Positions 46,710-58,519 of a DNA stretch of 64,000 nt are shown piece by piece. The stretch spans positions 26,334,942-26,398,941 of the forward strand of contig OX465281.1 of NCBI GenBank assembly GCA_949987705.1, read 5' to 3'. This DNA comes from Thereva unica (lineage: Eukaryota; Arthropoda; Insecta; Diptera; Therevidae). Position 1 is the first letter of the stretch. Every line of letters begins with the position of its first letter. The notes under the pieces are model-generated. The model worked only from the letters and a program-made list of their open reading frames with translations. It made no database searches and had not been told where the DNA came from. A program made the position numbers and the translations under genes.

Positions 46710-48337
46710 ATAATACTAGTTGACCCGGCAGACCTAGTTCTGCCTGAAATTAATTAACTGACTGAAAAATACAACAAAACAACAAAGGAGATATCAATTT
46801 GGATCAAAATTATTAATTTCAGTTATTTACAGTTCAATGGTAATTGTTATAGCATTATAAATTAAATTTTTGAAATGTTTTGAGTTCATTGCAATGCCGT
46901 TTTTAGTTTTGCCGTCTTTTGCATCAGTGGTTTCCAAACTTCATGATACTGCGGCTCCGCTGTCACAAAAACAAACCCTTGGGCTTCCCCAATAAAATAT
47001 GTAAATTGGCGCCGTGTTGTTGAAAATAGGTTCGCCAGACCTTTTTCACGCGTTTTCGGACGCACAAAGTGCGCTAACATCAAACGATAGTGCAGTGGGT
47101 TTTCGTGAATGTCGTGTTTCTCTGTTTCCCAAAATTTGACAGTTTTGGTTATTGACACCCGCAGATAGTGTAAAATGAGCTTCATCCGTCATCAAAATTT
47201 CGGCTCAGTATCGATCATTCTAGCGACGGCATTTCCATGCGGCTTGTGCGTCCAATCATTCGTACTCATTGAAATTCTCAGAATAAAAACATCTTCGCTT
47301 TGGTCCTTTCCCTTGATAATGGTAGCTTCGATCACATTGTTCATAAGCTTTTTCACAGACAATCTGGTGCCATTGCAAAGTCTTGGTGGAGTGATGTTTC
47401 GCAGCATGATAAATACCGAACCGACGTTCAACTGAAAATAATGACACCCATATCGAGCAGGTACAGAAAAAGGTAATTCGCCATTTTGTGGAGCAGCCAT
47501 ATTGGATTTAAAATGACGCCACATAGCTTACTGAATTCTACTCGTCACACTCTTTCATTTGAAACCAATGTCGGGAGATTGTAAAGAAAAAGGTAATCCG
47601 CCATTTTATAGTGGCCGCCATATTGGATGTACTATAAAATTGAATACACTTATTGTATTGCCTTCAGAACCAAAGGTGTGTACCTAATTTGAGCATCACC
47701 GGATATCGGGAAGAAGTCAAAAAATCGATCGCAAAATTTCTTACAGGGACGAAGTACATAAGCTTGTAAAAATCAGTCCAGCCGTTTAGGTATCGGTTCA
47801 AATTATGCAACTAAACCAGTCTATTGAGTATACTATATTGCTTATTGTATTCTACTTATCATACTCTTTCATTTGATACCCACGTCGAGGGGGTTGTGAA
47901 GAAAGTGGTAATCCGCCCTCTGGAGACAGCCGCCATGGATCTAACGGTATATTGAGTATACTATATTGCTTATTGTATTTCAGTTTAGTTTCAATAGCGT
48001 CATGGCCTACCTATTGTTTGACAGTTGCGTAAATTTGAAATTTTCATTAAATGGAATGATTCAATTTAATGACAATTTTACATTTACGAAGCTGTCAAAC
48101 AAAAGGTAGGCCATGAAGCTATTGAAACTAAAAGAAAGTGAAAATTCCTAAAATTACCATTTTTTTTTAGATTTCTCAGCTGTTTCTTTGGGTTTAAGGT
48201 ATAAAAAATAGCCTACGACCTATTCTCAGACCTACAAAATATACACAAAAAATTTCATAAAAATCGGTCAACCCGTTTTGAAGGAGTTCGGTAACAAACA
48301 CTGTGACACGAGATTTTTATAGATATAGATAATATTA
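46710..48337. mobile_element. DNA transposon with transposase relics and characteristic ends
   Basis: The left end reads ACTAGTTGACCCGGCAGACC and contains a GGCAGA/TCTGCC hairpin. The right end has ATAAAAATCGGTCAACCCGT, GAGTTCGGTAACAAAC and GACACGAGATTTTTATAG. Both resemble termini seen repeatedly in insect genomes (from memory). Inside, the minus strand carries broken transposase segments around 47190-46886: DEAHFTLSAGVNNQNCQI and SRKPTALSFDVSAL. These match the DEAHF.L.G.VN.QN.R.W motif of IS630/Tc1-mariner-type transposases. The 47.45-47.98 kb part has imperfect repeats containing GCCGCCATATTGGA. A near-perfect palindrome at 47984-48132 is nested in it. Confidence 0.6.
47984..48132. repeat. 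149-bp near-perfect palindrome
   Basis: The left half starts TTTAGTTTCAATAGCGTCAT and GGCCTACCTATTGTTTGACA; the right half ends TGTCAAACAAAAGGTAGGCC and ATGAAGCTATTGAAACTAAA. The inner parts (AAATTTGAAATTTTCATTAAAT against ATTTAATGACAATTTTACATTT) pair as well. It probably is a small foldback MITE. Confidence 0.9.
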
Positions 48338-50590
48338 CTATAACTACTGATAGCTACTAAAAACCTACTATTGTCAGGGGTTATGTTAGTAGGGATTTGA
48401 GTATTTTTTTATAGGATGCCTTGTTCAGGGAAGGGGAGAAAGAGGAGCTATGGTTATTAAAAACCATACAGCATCTGTTGACGGGCTCGTTCCTTGCGTA
48501 ATCGGTGCGGTGTGGATATTCCCTAAGTAGTTTAGTGTGTCGTGTGTGTCGGACTACATCATTCAATTTGATTCTGTCCGACATAAACTGCACTTTAAGC
48601 TTTCCACTTAGGACGTCAAAGGCAACGCAAGATATGAGCAGTTTCCTCCTGCTAGACAGCGGCATGAGATCAAGCACTTTGAGCCTGTCCAAGTAGTGCG
48701 GCAGGGTCTGGTAGTCGTGGGGGTTGTGTAGATGTCTCAGGGCAAAAAGAAGAAATCTCTTTTGAATGGATTCGATCCTCCTACTGCTCACTTGGAATAT
48801 AGGATCCCAGATAGGACACGCATATTCCAGGATAGGGCGGACTAAAGAACAGAAGAGTGTTTTTGTGACCCATACATTACCGAATTCTTTGGCTCTCCTC
48901 TTAATGAAACCAAGAAGTTTGTTGGCTCTGGCAGTTATATTATCGTAGTGCAGGTTGAAATTGAGTTTTTTGTCTAGGACGACGCCTAGATCTACGATAT
49001 GATCAACCTGATTCAACATTATGCCATTGAGATAATAGTTATGGTTCTGTGTGTTTTTTAAGCGGGAGAAGGTAATTGCATGACATTTGCTGGTGTTAAG
49101 TTGCAGTTTGTTCATGGAGCACCAGTCGTGTAGGGCATTGAGCTTTGTCTGCAAGAAGGAAGCATCAGTTTGGGTCTGGATGACACTATAAATTTTGAGA
49201 TCATCCGCGTAAAAGAGATGTGGAATATTTGCTAATTTATCGGAAAGATCGGAGATGAAAATATTGAAGAGAAGGGGACCGAGATGACTGCCCTGAGGAA
49301 CGCCAGAGGTTACTTCGATCTCATTAGATAGAAATCCTTGGAATCTGATAACTTGTGTTCTTCCGTTCAGATATGATTTTAACCATTCCAGGGCAGAACC
49401 TGATATACCAAACTTTAATAGTTTTGCGATTAGGATGGCGTGGTCCACTCGATCGAAGGCCTTGCTGAAATCAGTGTACACAGCATCCAATTGATTGCCG
49501 CTCTCCATACCGCATAGCAATTCGGAAATAAGGACCATAAGGTTAGAAGTTGTTGAACGTCTTTTCCGAAACCCATGTTGTTGTTCGTTTAGGTATGGAT
49601 CGATAAGAGGAGCAATCCTGTCATGAACAAGTTTTTCAAAAAGCTTAGGAATTGATGATAAAATGGCAATGCCCCTATAGTTGTCTACCGAGTGCTTGTC
49701 ACCGGATTTATAGATTGGCGTTAGGTAGGATTTCTTCCACAGCTTGGGAAACTTTCCTAACGATAAAGATTTGTTGAAGATGAGATAAAGAGGAAACGCG
49801 ATATGTTGCGAGCAGCGCTGCAGGAAAATAGGAGGGAGATTGTCGGGACCATTACCTTTTTTGATATCAAGATTGTTCAGACCCGCCATGATCTCATCAA
49901 CAGAAAGGGATATACCATTTAAAAGGGAAGTGTGAGTGTGCGAGTCAGTTACATCGTGTGCTGCGCTGGACTAGGGGCTATAAATTTCAGCAAACCTATC
50001 AGCAAACATGCTACAAATTACTTGGGGGCACGAGGTGTGGGTTCTACCATCCGTCATTGTTGTTGGGTAGCCTGAAGTCTTCCGTTTAATGTTAACGGAA
50101 TCAAAGAATTTTTTAGGATCACTTATGATATTATCACCAACAGAATTAATATATGCAGAGTAGGCCTCGCGAGACCTAACAGCAAATTCTGAGGCTAGTC
50201 TAATGTACTCGGAATTCAATCTCTCGTTTACATATGTGTTATTTTTGATCATGTTGTATAATTTATTTCTTTGATTACGTAGGAATCTAGTATCTCTATC
50301 CAGCCATGGCTCCGACACTCTATCCCGTTTTTTAATTTTGGGTACATATTTGTCGATGATGTTGAAAATGATAGAATAGAAGCATGAAACTATCACGTCA
50401 AGATCGTTGCTAGTTAGCCTATGCTCCCAGTCGACTAGGGATAATTCGAAACCAATACTGTCCAGGTCCGCGTTCTTAAAATCGTAAATAAGTGCATTGT
50501 TATGTGATGTACGATGCTTGGGGATTGATGAATTAAATTTCGTTCTGGGATGCGCAATACTCGCCTCAATCCCTTGGTGTATTTTCGAAT
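48338..50590 (-). mobile_element. LINE-C (Jockey/CR1 type), nearly open, 5' truncated
   Basis: One minus frame runs from about 50585 to the stop at 48381 with a single in-frame TAG at 49971-49973. It starts in the end of the endonuclease/linker (IAHPRTKFNSSIPKHR, YDFKNADLDSIGFELS, KDRVSEPWLDRDTRF-like). The RT follows: KGNGPDNLPP, LTPIYKSGDKHSVDNYRGI, AVYTDFSKAFDRVDH (domain 3), SGVPQGSHLGPLLFNIFI (domain 4), LFYADDLKIYS (YADD), LQLNTSKC and LGVVLDKKLNF. The C-terminal part (YACPIWDP, ESIQKRFLLFALR) completes ORF2. No RNase H is present. The very short 3' UTR ends near 48338. The open frame suggests a relatively recent insertion; the endonuclease N-terminus and ORF1 are missing, so it is not autonomous. 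Confidence 0.9.
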
Positions 50591-52975
50591 ATAAAAAAAA
50601 TCCACATTAAAAGCAAAATATTATTACATGCCTGAGCTGGCATTACACCCGTAGGACGCACGTACCTACTCTGTCACACGTCTAACCTTATCTGCCTTAA
50701 ACATCCCTATTAGCCATGCACAGGACCTCCCCATCGCCCCGGGGAGGTAAAGGTGAGAAATTCAAATTATTCCTTTCGCCTCCGCCTAATAATGTTGGAT
50801 CGCGCTGGAAAATACATATTAGCATATTTCGCTGATTTCACGTGAAACGCGTTCGCCGAATTTTCAAATGATCAAAAACATCCAAAAACCTCCTCTCTTT
50901 ACACGTGAGAAGCTGCAAAAATATAATTTATTTCTTTTCCCAGCGTTTTCTGCTAGAATGACTTCGGGAGCACAGAATCCTTTTACAATATTTAACTTCC
51001 ACATTTCATCCTCTGGTGGATAAATGTTTTTGTGTGTATACTTCAGTTTCGTCCTCTTTAGGATCTCTGAAAGAGCACAATCCCAGCTGCTGTTTGGTGG
51101 GGATTTGCAGTGCACGTCATGCAGTCATCAAATTAAATAAGAAAAGTTTCAAATTTCAATCTCAACTCGAAATGCTGCAGAACAGTGTGGAATGCTGCCA
51201 AAATGCTTCCTTTCTTTCATTTTATTTAACCTTTCTTTCTCTCAAGGATCTGAAAATGTAACTAAGGCCTAGATAACGTCTCTTCTAGAGGAGCAAGATC
51301 TGGAGCATATCTAAATTTAATTTCAGCATCAATATGTATTTATATTTATCATTCAACATATTTCTTTCTCTACAAATACATATATATGTAATTACAAACA
51401 TGAAAATAAAAAAAAAAAAGAACGACGCCATTGCTATTCAAAAAATTCCTTTTATTGCCAAACATCTTTTGCTATGGCGGATGAAGCTAAATATAATAAT
51501 AAAGGACCTCGGACATTACACTACTTATGCACACACACACACACACATACATAATCCAGTTTCGCACATTTACAAATATTTGCATGCACAAAGGCCTTAT
51601 AAAAATATTTGAGTAGGAATCTTTGAACTTGACACAAAACACTACTTTCAATTTGCTTATGGCTATGATGATATCATGTTCGCAAAAATATCAACAAGTG
51701 CGAAGATGACCCATTTTTGGATATATGACCACATATCATCCGTTCTGGGTGGCGTCTTGTTACATGATCTCTTTTAGTGGCTGTGTGATGTTTTGATTTT
51801 AAGAAGTCTATCAATTTTTTATTTATTGAGATTTGATGTCAGGAAAATGTCGTAAATTATTTTTTAAAGATATCTATCCTAAAACCCTTTTTTATGAGCA
51901 ATGATATTATTTTTTTACTACACTGAAGGATTTATATAAGAAAATGATTTCATAGCTTTATGCAACACGAAAACAATTTGCGGGATAACATATAAAAATT
52001 GGAAGTATGGGTACAGTATGGAGTAAAATAACAATATTTACTGCTATTTTATATAAATAAACACCTATTATAAACAATAAATCTTTTGTTAATAATCAAC
52101 TAGTGTCTTATCTTAAATAAACACTCCATTCCTTCTCCATTTTACATAAAAATATATATCTTAAATAATTTTTTATAGAATTGAAAATTCCATATTATAA
52201 ACAATACATAATACAGTAATTTCCAAAGAAATACGTACTAATTCGCAATATTAGTTGATCTCAAATACATATATTACCCAAGCCCAAATCCAATTCATGA
52301 ACCGAAAAAGCTTTTTAGTTTGAGCTTTCATGATGTAAGAGCAAAAGGATGCCATTAAAGCTTTAAATTTATCAAAATAATAGCTTTAAAGCTTTTCTGA
52401 CGTCATGTTTGATTCAATAAAAGCTTTCCTATAGTCCTTATTAAAAAATACAAATCAATGTTATAGTATTATTCCTATTAATATCAGATTGTGATTTTTT
52501 TGTGACGAATTTTATTATGCTAAAACACGATGAATTAACGACATTCTGAATATTGTTGAATTTTAAATCACGCTCAAATCATATCGTACATAATACATAT
52601 TTCATAGTACATACTACATAGTACACAGTGCATAGTATAAAGCATGGTACATGGTACAAATACGAAGAAAATGGACATTTCAGGACCTTTCCAGGAAATA
52701 TCAAAAAATGGCTCATAACTACCGAACCCGTTAGAATTTCCTGCAAAGCTGAATTTTTCTGTATTCAAGCGATCAAGACCGAGAACGATAATTAAAATGC
52801 AATGCTTCTGTGAGAGTTATGTACTAAATTACCTAACCTGGACTTGTTATATTCTTTTACATCATCCAGTTGGCCCACATTTCAGCACTGGTAAAACAAA
52901 TTCTACCTTTTCCGGTACACACTACACAGTAATTGGACCACGCGCTAAACATCCCAAAGACTGTTTCCATAATTT
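50591..52975. other. Unannotated AT-rich stretch
   Basis: Contains a (CA)n run at 51531-51548, a cluster of AAGCTT boxes (52310-52430) and a run of imperfect ATAGTACA-type repeats (52585-52660). No gene recognised. Confidence 0.5.
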
Positions 52976-52978
52976 TAC

Positions 52979-53150
52979 AGACCCAGCCTCGGTAGTCTTT
53001 GAAATAAAGCATCCGATTACCATTCTGGAGGCCTGCGGTTCGATTCCACACAGCGCCACTTTCCTTTCACCTTTCCAATCTAGTTAAAATTCCTTCCTTT
53101 TGGTGTCTTCCCTCTTTACAAAAATTTCCTACTCTTTCTTCTGCGATCGC
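52979..53150 (+). mobile_element. tRNA-derived SINE, copy 2
   Basis: Head GCCTCGGTAGTCTTTGAAAT with B-box GGTTCGATTCC at 53037-53047, then a body of CTTTCC-rich sequence with TTCCCTCTTTACA. Same layout as 30800-31010 in the opposite orientation, but more diverged. Confidence 0.7.
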
Positions 53151-54325
53151 CTATAAGCATAAAATCGAGAAAGTCATTTTCTGTTCGATCACCAAAGTCG
53201 GCGTTCTGTCATGGTAGCTATTGAATGGAAAGCTCGTGAAATAAATACGAATAAATTTTGGCTTTGTTAGTTCTTTCATTCTTTTCTCCCTAACTTTTCC
53301 GTCAATGCCATCAATGTACAAAATCGTAGACCCTATAAAAAGTGAGCTCTAGTCTTTCAAATAAGAAAAAGATTGAGGGATTGACATCTGCCAAGTCCTG
53401 TCTTTTATTATTCCTTTTCCTTTCGTTGTCTAATGCTTTTTTCGCATGTTTGTAGAACTTGATCCATAGCCAAAAGCTATAGCATCGAGCAGGGGGTCCC
53501 TTTTTGGGCTTCGCCTCGGCATAGCTACTTTATCTCTTTGCTGTTATCTGAGCTGCTATGGGTAATGACTTCTTCTTTCTTCTTTGTTCCATTAGCTGGC
53601 GGTCCGAGCGGAACTTCCTCGCAACAGATACGCTGCCGTCGGTGGCGCTTTAAAAAATGCGGTTTCTTGCCTAGTTTCTTCGGTTTTCCGATTCTGGTCA
53701 ATTCGGCAGGTCGACCACCCTCCTTCTTTCACACCCTGGACTTGGGACCAGACGACTGCTGAGCTTCTTTGGATGATGTACTTTCAGAATGTGAAGGACC
53801 CACTGTCTAATTCCATTATGGATCATTAATTACCCCAGAGCTATCAGGATGACCGGCGTGCTGATGTTGTTGAAGGCTGCCAAGGTGTACTGTTTCTACG
53901 GTAAGCACTACATCGTGCCTTTCGGTCTTTATTGGTTCTCCATTGCATTAAGCATGCTAGGAAGGAAAAAAGAAAAATCAAGACTCAGGACCAGCACGCC
54001 GAAAATTTTAAAATAAAAATCTCGCAAATTCATACAAAGTCTTTCAGCAAGAAGTGTATTCACTGTAACGGTCGAAATAATACCATTTTCAAAAAAAAAA
54101 TATGATCCGTAAAAACTTGCACCAAAGTGTCACTGTCAGCATGAATCATGGTCATGCATTTCCACTACCATTTTCGTAGTGTCTATACCTGAAACTCTCC
54201 TAATCTTTAATTGTCAAATGTCATCGCAATGCCAGATTTATGTTAATAGTTCTAAAATGGCACGATATTTAAAATGACACCTCTTGTTGAAAGAATGTTT
54301 ATTTTTCCCAAGTCTCACATCAAGG
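53151..54325. other. Mostly unannotated; possible LINE-E relic near 53610-53770
   Basis: CCTTCTTTCACACCCTGGAC with TTGGGACCAGACGACTG resembles CTCCTTTCACACCCTCGGCT with TTGGACCACCCGACGGCG at 27388-27424 in the LINE-E fragment, which would put a relic on the minus strand. Short and uncertain. Confidence 0.35.
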
Positions 54326-54328
54326 TAA

Positions 54329-54472
54329 TAAACTTTTACTTGAACCAAGTCGCAAACCAAAAAAGCTTTTTGCATTATCCAAGTTTCAAACTTCACTATG
54401 GGTGTAAAAGTTTTACTCAATCTGAGTCGCAAACCCAAACAGCCTTTCAGCATTATCCAAGTTTCAAACTGT
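54329..54472. repeat. Tandem duplication, 77-bp period, two copies
   Basis: CGCAAACC at 54351 recurs at 54428, and CATTATCCAAGTTTCAAACT recurs near the end of each unit. The copies are about 80 percent identical by eye. Confidence 0.8.
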
Positions 54473-54474
54473 AG

Positions 54475-55435
54475 TACGTAAAGGATCAGTAAACGTGTCA
54501 AGGGTGAGCTTTTGTAGCAATTGATAGTAAATTTGTATAAACTAAAAAGTATAGAAAAATCGCCGATATCATGTTTTGCATATTACATTGTATGAAGCCA
54601 GGATTAGCTTATTCATAAATTCGTACAGTATCTAAAAATCACAAAACCACAAAATCCCCACGATTAAAACCAACAAAATTAAAACTGGCTTATATTCCCT
54701 AAATAAGAGATACAAATGAAGCTATATAAAGCAAAATTCCCATGCAAATTCCCGCCCATAATATTTCAACATTGACTTAATCTCAAAAGTTAATCTTACT
54801 TATGCAGATTTATTGACATTTTTTTGTAGTATATTCCGTGGGAAAAAGAATTTCGGATATAAACAGAATTAAAACTCAATTATTCACATTGTTAAGGGAG
54901 AAATTGACTCTCTCCAGAAATTACTTGAACTTAAGTCCCGCTCTCTCGCACTTAATTAAAATATTTTAATTTAATCAAGGCCCTTTAGCATTTTTTTTAT
55001 TATCATCTGTTTAAATTGCGTTAAGCTTGAGAATAACTGCCGGGAAAAATGGAATAATGACGAGGAATATTCCTTTGAAAAATAGCGAAAGTTTTGCAGA
55101 GGCTTTTTCGCAGGCTTTATTGATTTAGGATTTAAGAAGTTAGAAAGGTTGCGAGGTTACGAAGGAATTCCTGAGAAGGGCATTTTTGATGATTGGGTAA
55201 TTATTGTTAGAGAGGGGATGTCTTACAAGGGAGAATTTTTAATTAATAATGACGAAAATTGTGAAAAATAATTCGGACATGTGCCAGCCAAGCTTGTAGA
55301 CTATTTGATGCAGCAGATTATGTCATTGTCACACGTCCATTCACCTCGAGATGCGTCAGGGCTTCGTCGTCTATGTAATTCTGTCATTAGCCATACTAGA
55401 ACACTTAGCGCATTTAGAGTTCCATCATCTCAGTA
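54475..55435. other. Unannotated AT-rich stretch
   Basis: Nothing recognised. Confidence 0.4.
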
Positions 55436-55436
55436 T

Positions 55437-55690
55437 TCAATTCGCATACAATTTCCACATATTCAACTATGGATAAAACAGACATCAGTTCGCCTAGCTG
55501 GACTCGAACTGAAGTTAAACGTAAAAGCTCGCTCAAATATAGTAATCAACTGGAATAATGGAATACCATTCCACTGAGCTTTTGCTTTTCTAACTTTTGG
55601 CGAAAAAGCAACAACCATTTCAAGCACGAACTGAACATAGACTGGACTTTTGCCGGGGAAGCCACTTATATGGATTGAAATTGAAGTAAT
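55437..55690 (+). repeat. Interspersed repeat R2, copy 2
   Basis: Same-strand copy of 6740-6975, slightly longer in the middle. It is followed directly by R4 sequence. Confidence 0.7.
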
Positions 55691-55724
55691 ATTATATTGA
55701 ACTGAAGTAAATGAGTACTTGGGC

Positions 55725-55870
55725 CCGCTTTCCATATAAAATCGAAGCTGTTGTTGTTGTTTCTGCAGTAGGGCTGACGTCACTAGGCGCCCATTTTTCA
55801 CGGTATTCGAAGCTGTCGTCTCTTTTACATTACCTTCTGTTTCTGTATACCGTGTGTCACTTCGACCTGA
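55725..55870 (+). repeat. Repeat R4, copy 2
   Basis: CCATATAAAATCGAAGCTGT, GTTGTTG and CGGTATTCGAAGCTGTCGTC, ending TTTCTGTATACCGTG, match the interior and right end of the 22290-22475 foldback. The left inverted end is not visible here. Confidence 0.6.
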
Positions 55871-55879
55871 AATTGTTAT

Positions 55880-56398
55880 TCTCATTGTCAATTTAACAGA
55901 TTTCTGGCAAGCAGACCGACTAAGTTCGTATTACGTGATACGTGTGAAATAATCGACAGCGTCTCTCATAGTCACGTCACACGCCAATGAGAATACCACC
56001 TAGAAATTAGATTGATTTGGTCGCCGAGTTCTGCGGCGTAGTTATCGCAATGGTCTGAAAATTTTGCAGTTTCATACAAAAGCGGAGTGTTCTATTCGTT
56101 TTTGACAGTCGCTGTGGAAAGCGATTCGTCGGTCGCCCTTAGCTTGATTACAGCATAAGCGTGCCTTCTACCTGCCCCATCGTCCAGTATACAGAGAAGA
56201 CAAAACAACGAAGACACTTAGGATTGTGTTGGATGCTTCTGCGCATTTAAGTAATGCTTTATCGTCGAATTATTGCCTGATTTGTTAGTAATGATTTTAA
56301 ATTTTCGTTTAGAAGATATACTACTTCCGACCGAAATTGAGAAGGCGTTCCTTTAAATCTCAATTTTGTCAGAAGATCGCGACGTTCACCGGTTTTTA
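55880..56398. other. Unannotated stretch
   Basis: Nothing recognised. Confidence 0.4.
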
Positions 56399-56399
56399 T

Positions 56400-57760
56400 G
56401 GTTCGATAAAAAAATTACATGCCCAACGCAACTTCTGCGCATTGCCGTCTATCGGATAACCAGAGTCACCTTCGGTGTATAGTATGCTCCAGTCCTTTTC
56501 TTTTATGTACCACATTGCAGAAGCGCTTTGAACACGAGTCTCGACTATTTCCCAGCACATGTGCCTTGCTAAAAAGATCCTTTTTGGTTGCTCTCGATAT
56601 CTTCAAGGCCTTTGATAGAGTATGGCACCCCGCTCTATTGAGTAAATTGCAAGTTATTGGTGTTAACTTTCTTCTAAAGAATTGGATTGAGAGTTTCTTT
56701 TCTGACCGTTCAATCAAGTTAGTATTGAACGACATCAAATCTAATCCCCACACCATCTCTGCAGGCGTTCCCCAGGGCTCAATTCTATCACCAGCTCTCT
56801 TCCTAGTTTTTATAAATGGCCTGCTCTCAATCCCATCCAACACACTTGACAGTACTCTGCGTTACTCGTATAGCTTCGAAAAAGCAAGACCAGCACGTTC
56901 CCAGACCTTGTCTGCTTGATCGTGAACTTATGTGCATTTCAATCAACAGGGATATAAATCTGATTCTAGATTGGGGCCACAAAATACGTTGACGTGTCAG
57001 AACCATCTCTCAAATCCTAGGCATAGCATTAACTGAAGATCTGCGTTGGAATAATCATATATTCCAAATCGCTAAACAAACAACGCAATGCTTGAAATTC
57101 CTTACAAGATGCAATTTCCTCCTTCAGCCGTCGGCAAGGGCCATAATCTACAAATCCTACATTCAGCCGTGCCCCGAATTCATCTCGTATCACTGGGCAG
57201 GGCCACCAAGTACCACCTTAACGTGGCGGGACAAGGTGCAAAACCACGCCCTTCAACTAATTGGCGATGGCACCATTTGCTCCACAATTGATTCATTAAG
57301 GCACCGCAGAAATGTAGCGGCTCTGATGAAATTCTACCACATCTACCATAACGACTGTTCCACCGAAATATATAACCTCCTGCCTCCACGGCAGTGTTTT
57401 TCCCGCAACACAAAAGACTAGCTCTTTCGGCTGATTCTCATTATCTACAGCCCTTATTTTCACGCATACATCAGTTTAGAAATTTGTTCTTTTCGAGAAC
57501 AACTCGACTGCGGAACAACCTCCTATAGTCAGTATTCCCGAACTCATACAACATCCAAGAGCTCAACCGCAAGGTTCATCTCCATCTCCTTATGCACCCC
57601 CCAGACTCCTTTTAATCTATCTTTTTCTTTCTTTATCCTTCGAGCTAAGCTTGTTACCAGACATCTGTCCTCGACGTGTACGACATGACAGACTGGGTGA
57701 CATGACAGGGTGACTTACAAAAAAAAAGACTTAGGCTTAGACTTACAAATAAAAAAAAAG
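56400..57760 (+). mobile_element. LINE-A, longest copy: RT palm to poly(A)
   Basis: The frame 56419-56919 encodes LVALDIFKAFDRVWHPALLS (domain 3), FFSDRSIKLVLND, ISAGVPQGSILSPALFLVF and NGLLSIPSN. The segment around FADD is deleted and it resumes at 57005 with LGIALTEDLRWNNHIFQIA, FLTRCNFLLQPSARAIIYK and SLRHRRNVAALMKFYHIYHN up to LLPPRQCFSRNT. After one more frameshift the C-terminus (TTRLRNNLL, VFPNSYNIQELNRKVHLHLL) and the 3' hairpin (57644-57740) follow. A-rich tail at 57750-57760. No 5' half. Confidence 0.85.
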
Positions 57761-57899
57761 AAGCAAAGGAAGCTGTTACTATCTACGAGGAAACTATTGA
57801 TATCCTAAAACGGCCTCGATGAATATCCCTAAATGGAATACGAATTGCAACGTTACCCGCGCTCTGTTTAACGAAAGGCCCCCCAAAGGACAAAAGCTT

Positions 57900-58330
57900 T
57901 AAAGTTTAATTTGGTCTAGCTCGAGCGATAATTTATCTGTAGATTTCCGTGACCTGCCCTGTCAACTTCAAGCAGTACTTACTAAACGAATCCTCCTGGA
58001 AACCATCGCTAAAATCTTTCATCCACTTGGCATATTTGGTGCTTTCGTTCTAAAGTTGAAGCTTTTATTTCAAGAGATTTGGCGTTTACGTCTTGAATGG
58101 GATGAGCCATTGCTGCAACGTTTGCAAACAGTTTGGAGTGCATCTTTATGCCAACTGCCACTTTTAAGTGAAGTCACAATTTCCCGATAGGTTTGGGGTT
58201 CTTCTTTGGTCTGACTCAAAAATTACACTCGATTGGACTCACAACGATCGTCATACATACAAGCCTTTCATAGTAAATCGAGTTCGAGAAACCAAGTGAT
58301 GCAAGTTAGAGTCGGAAAGGTACGTTCCTG
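57900..58330 (+). mobile_element. BEL/Pao LTR-retrotransposon pol fragment
   Basis: The + frame reads VLTKRILLETIAKIFHPLGI, FGAFVLKLKLLFQEIW, RLRLEWDEPLLQRLQTVWSA and then a stop. This is the TKR..L...A.IFDPLG and LW...L.WDE.L motif set after the RT palm of BEL/Pao pol. Further on LLWSDSKITLDWTHNDRHTY and KPFIVNRVRE match the L.WSDS..TL.WI and F V.NRV.EI RNase H region. About 80-100 codons are deleted between them. It ends some 190 bp before the alpha-catulin acceptor site, inside that gene's intron. No LTRs were seen. Confidence 0.8.
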
Positions 58331-58519
58331 CAAAGTGCGTCTTTCAAATGGCACGATTCTTCAAGATCGATTCCACACGTTTTTACCCTCTTGAGATAAA
58401 ATCGAGACTTCAGGGGCGCCCTATGTTCCAGCCTTTAACCCATTTTCAAGCCTTTTCGACAAAAATATAATTTCTTTTGTATTGTCTAACTTCAAATTGT
58501 TTTTTTTCTTCTTTTCCAG

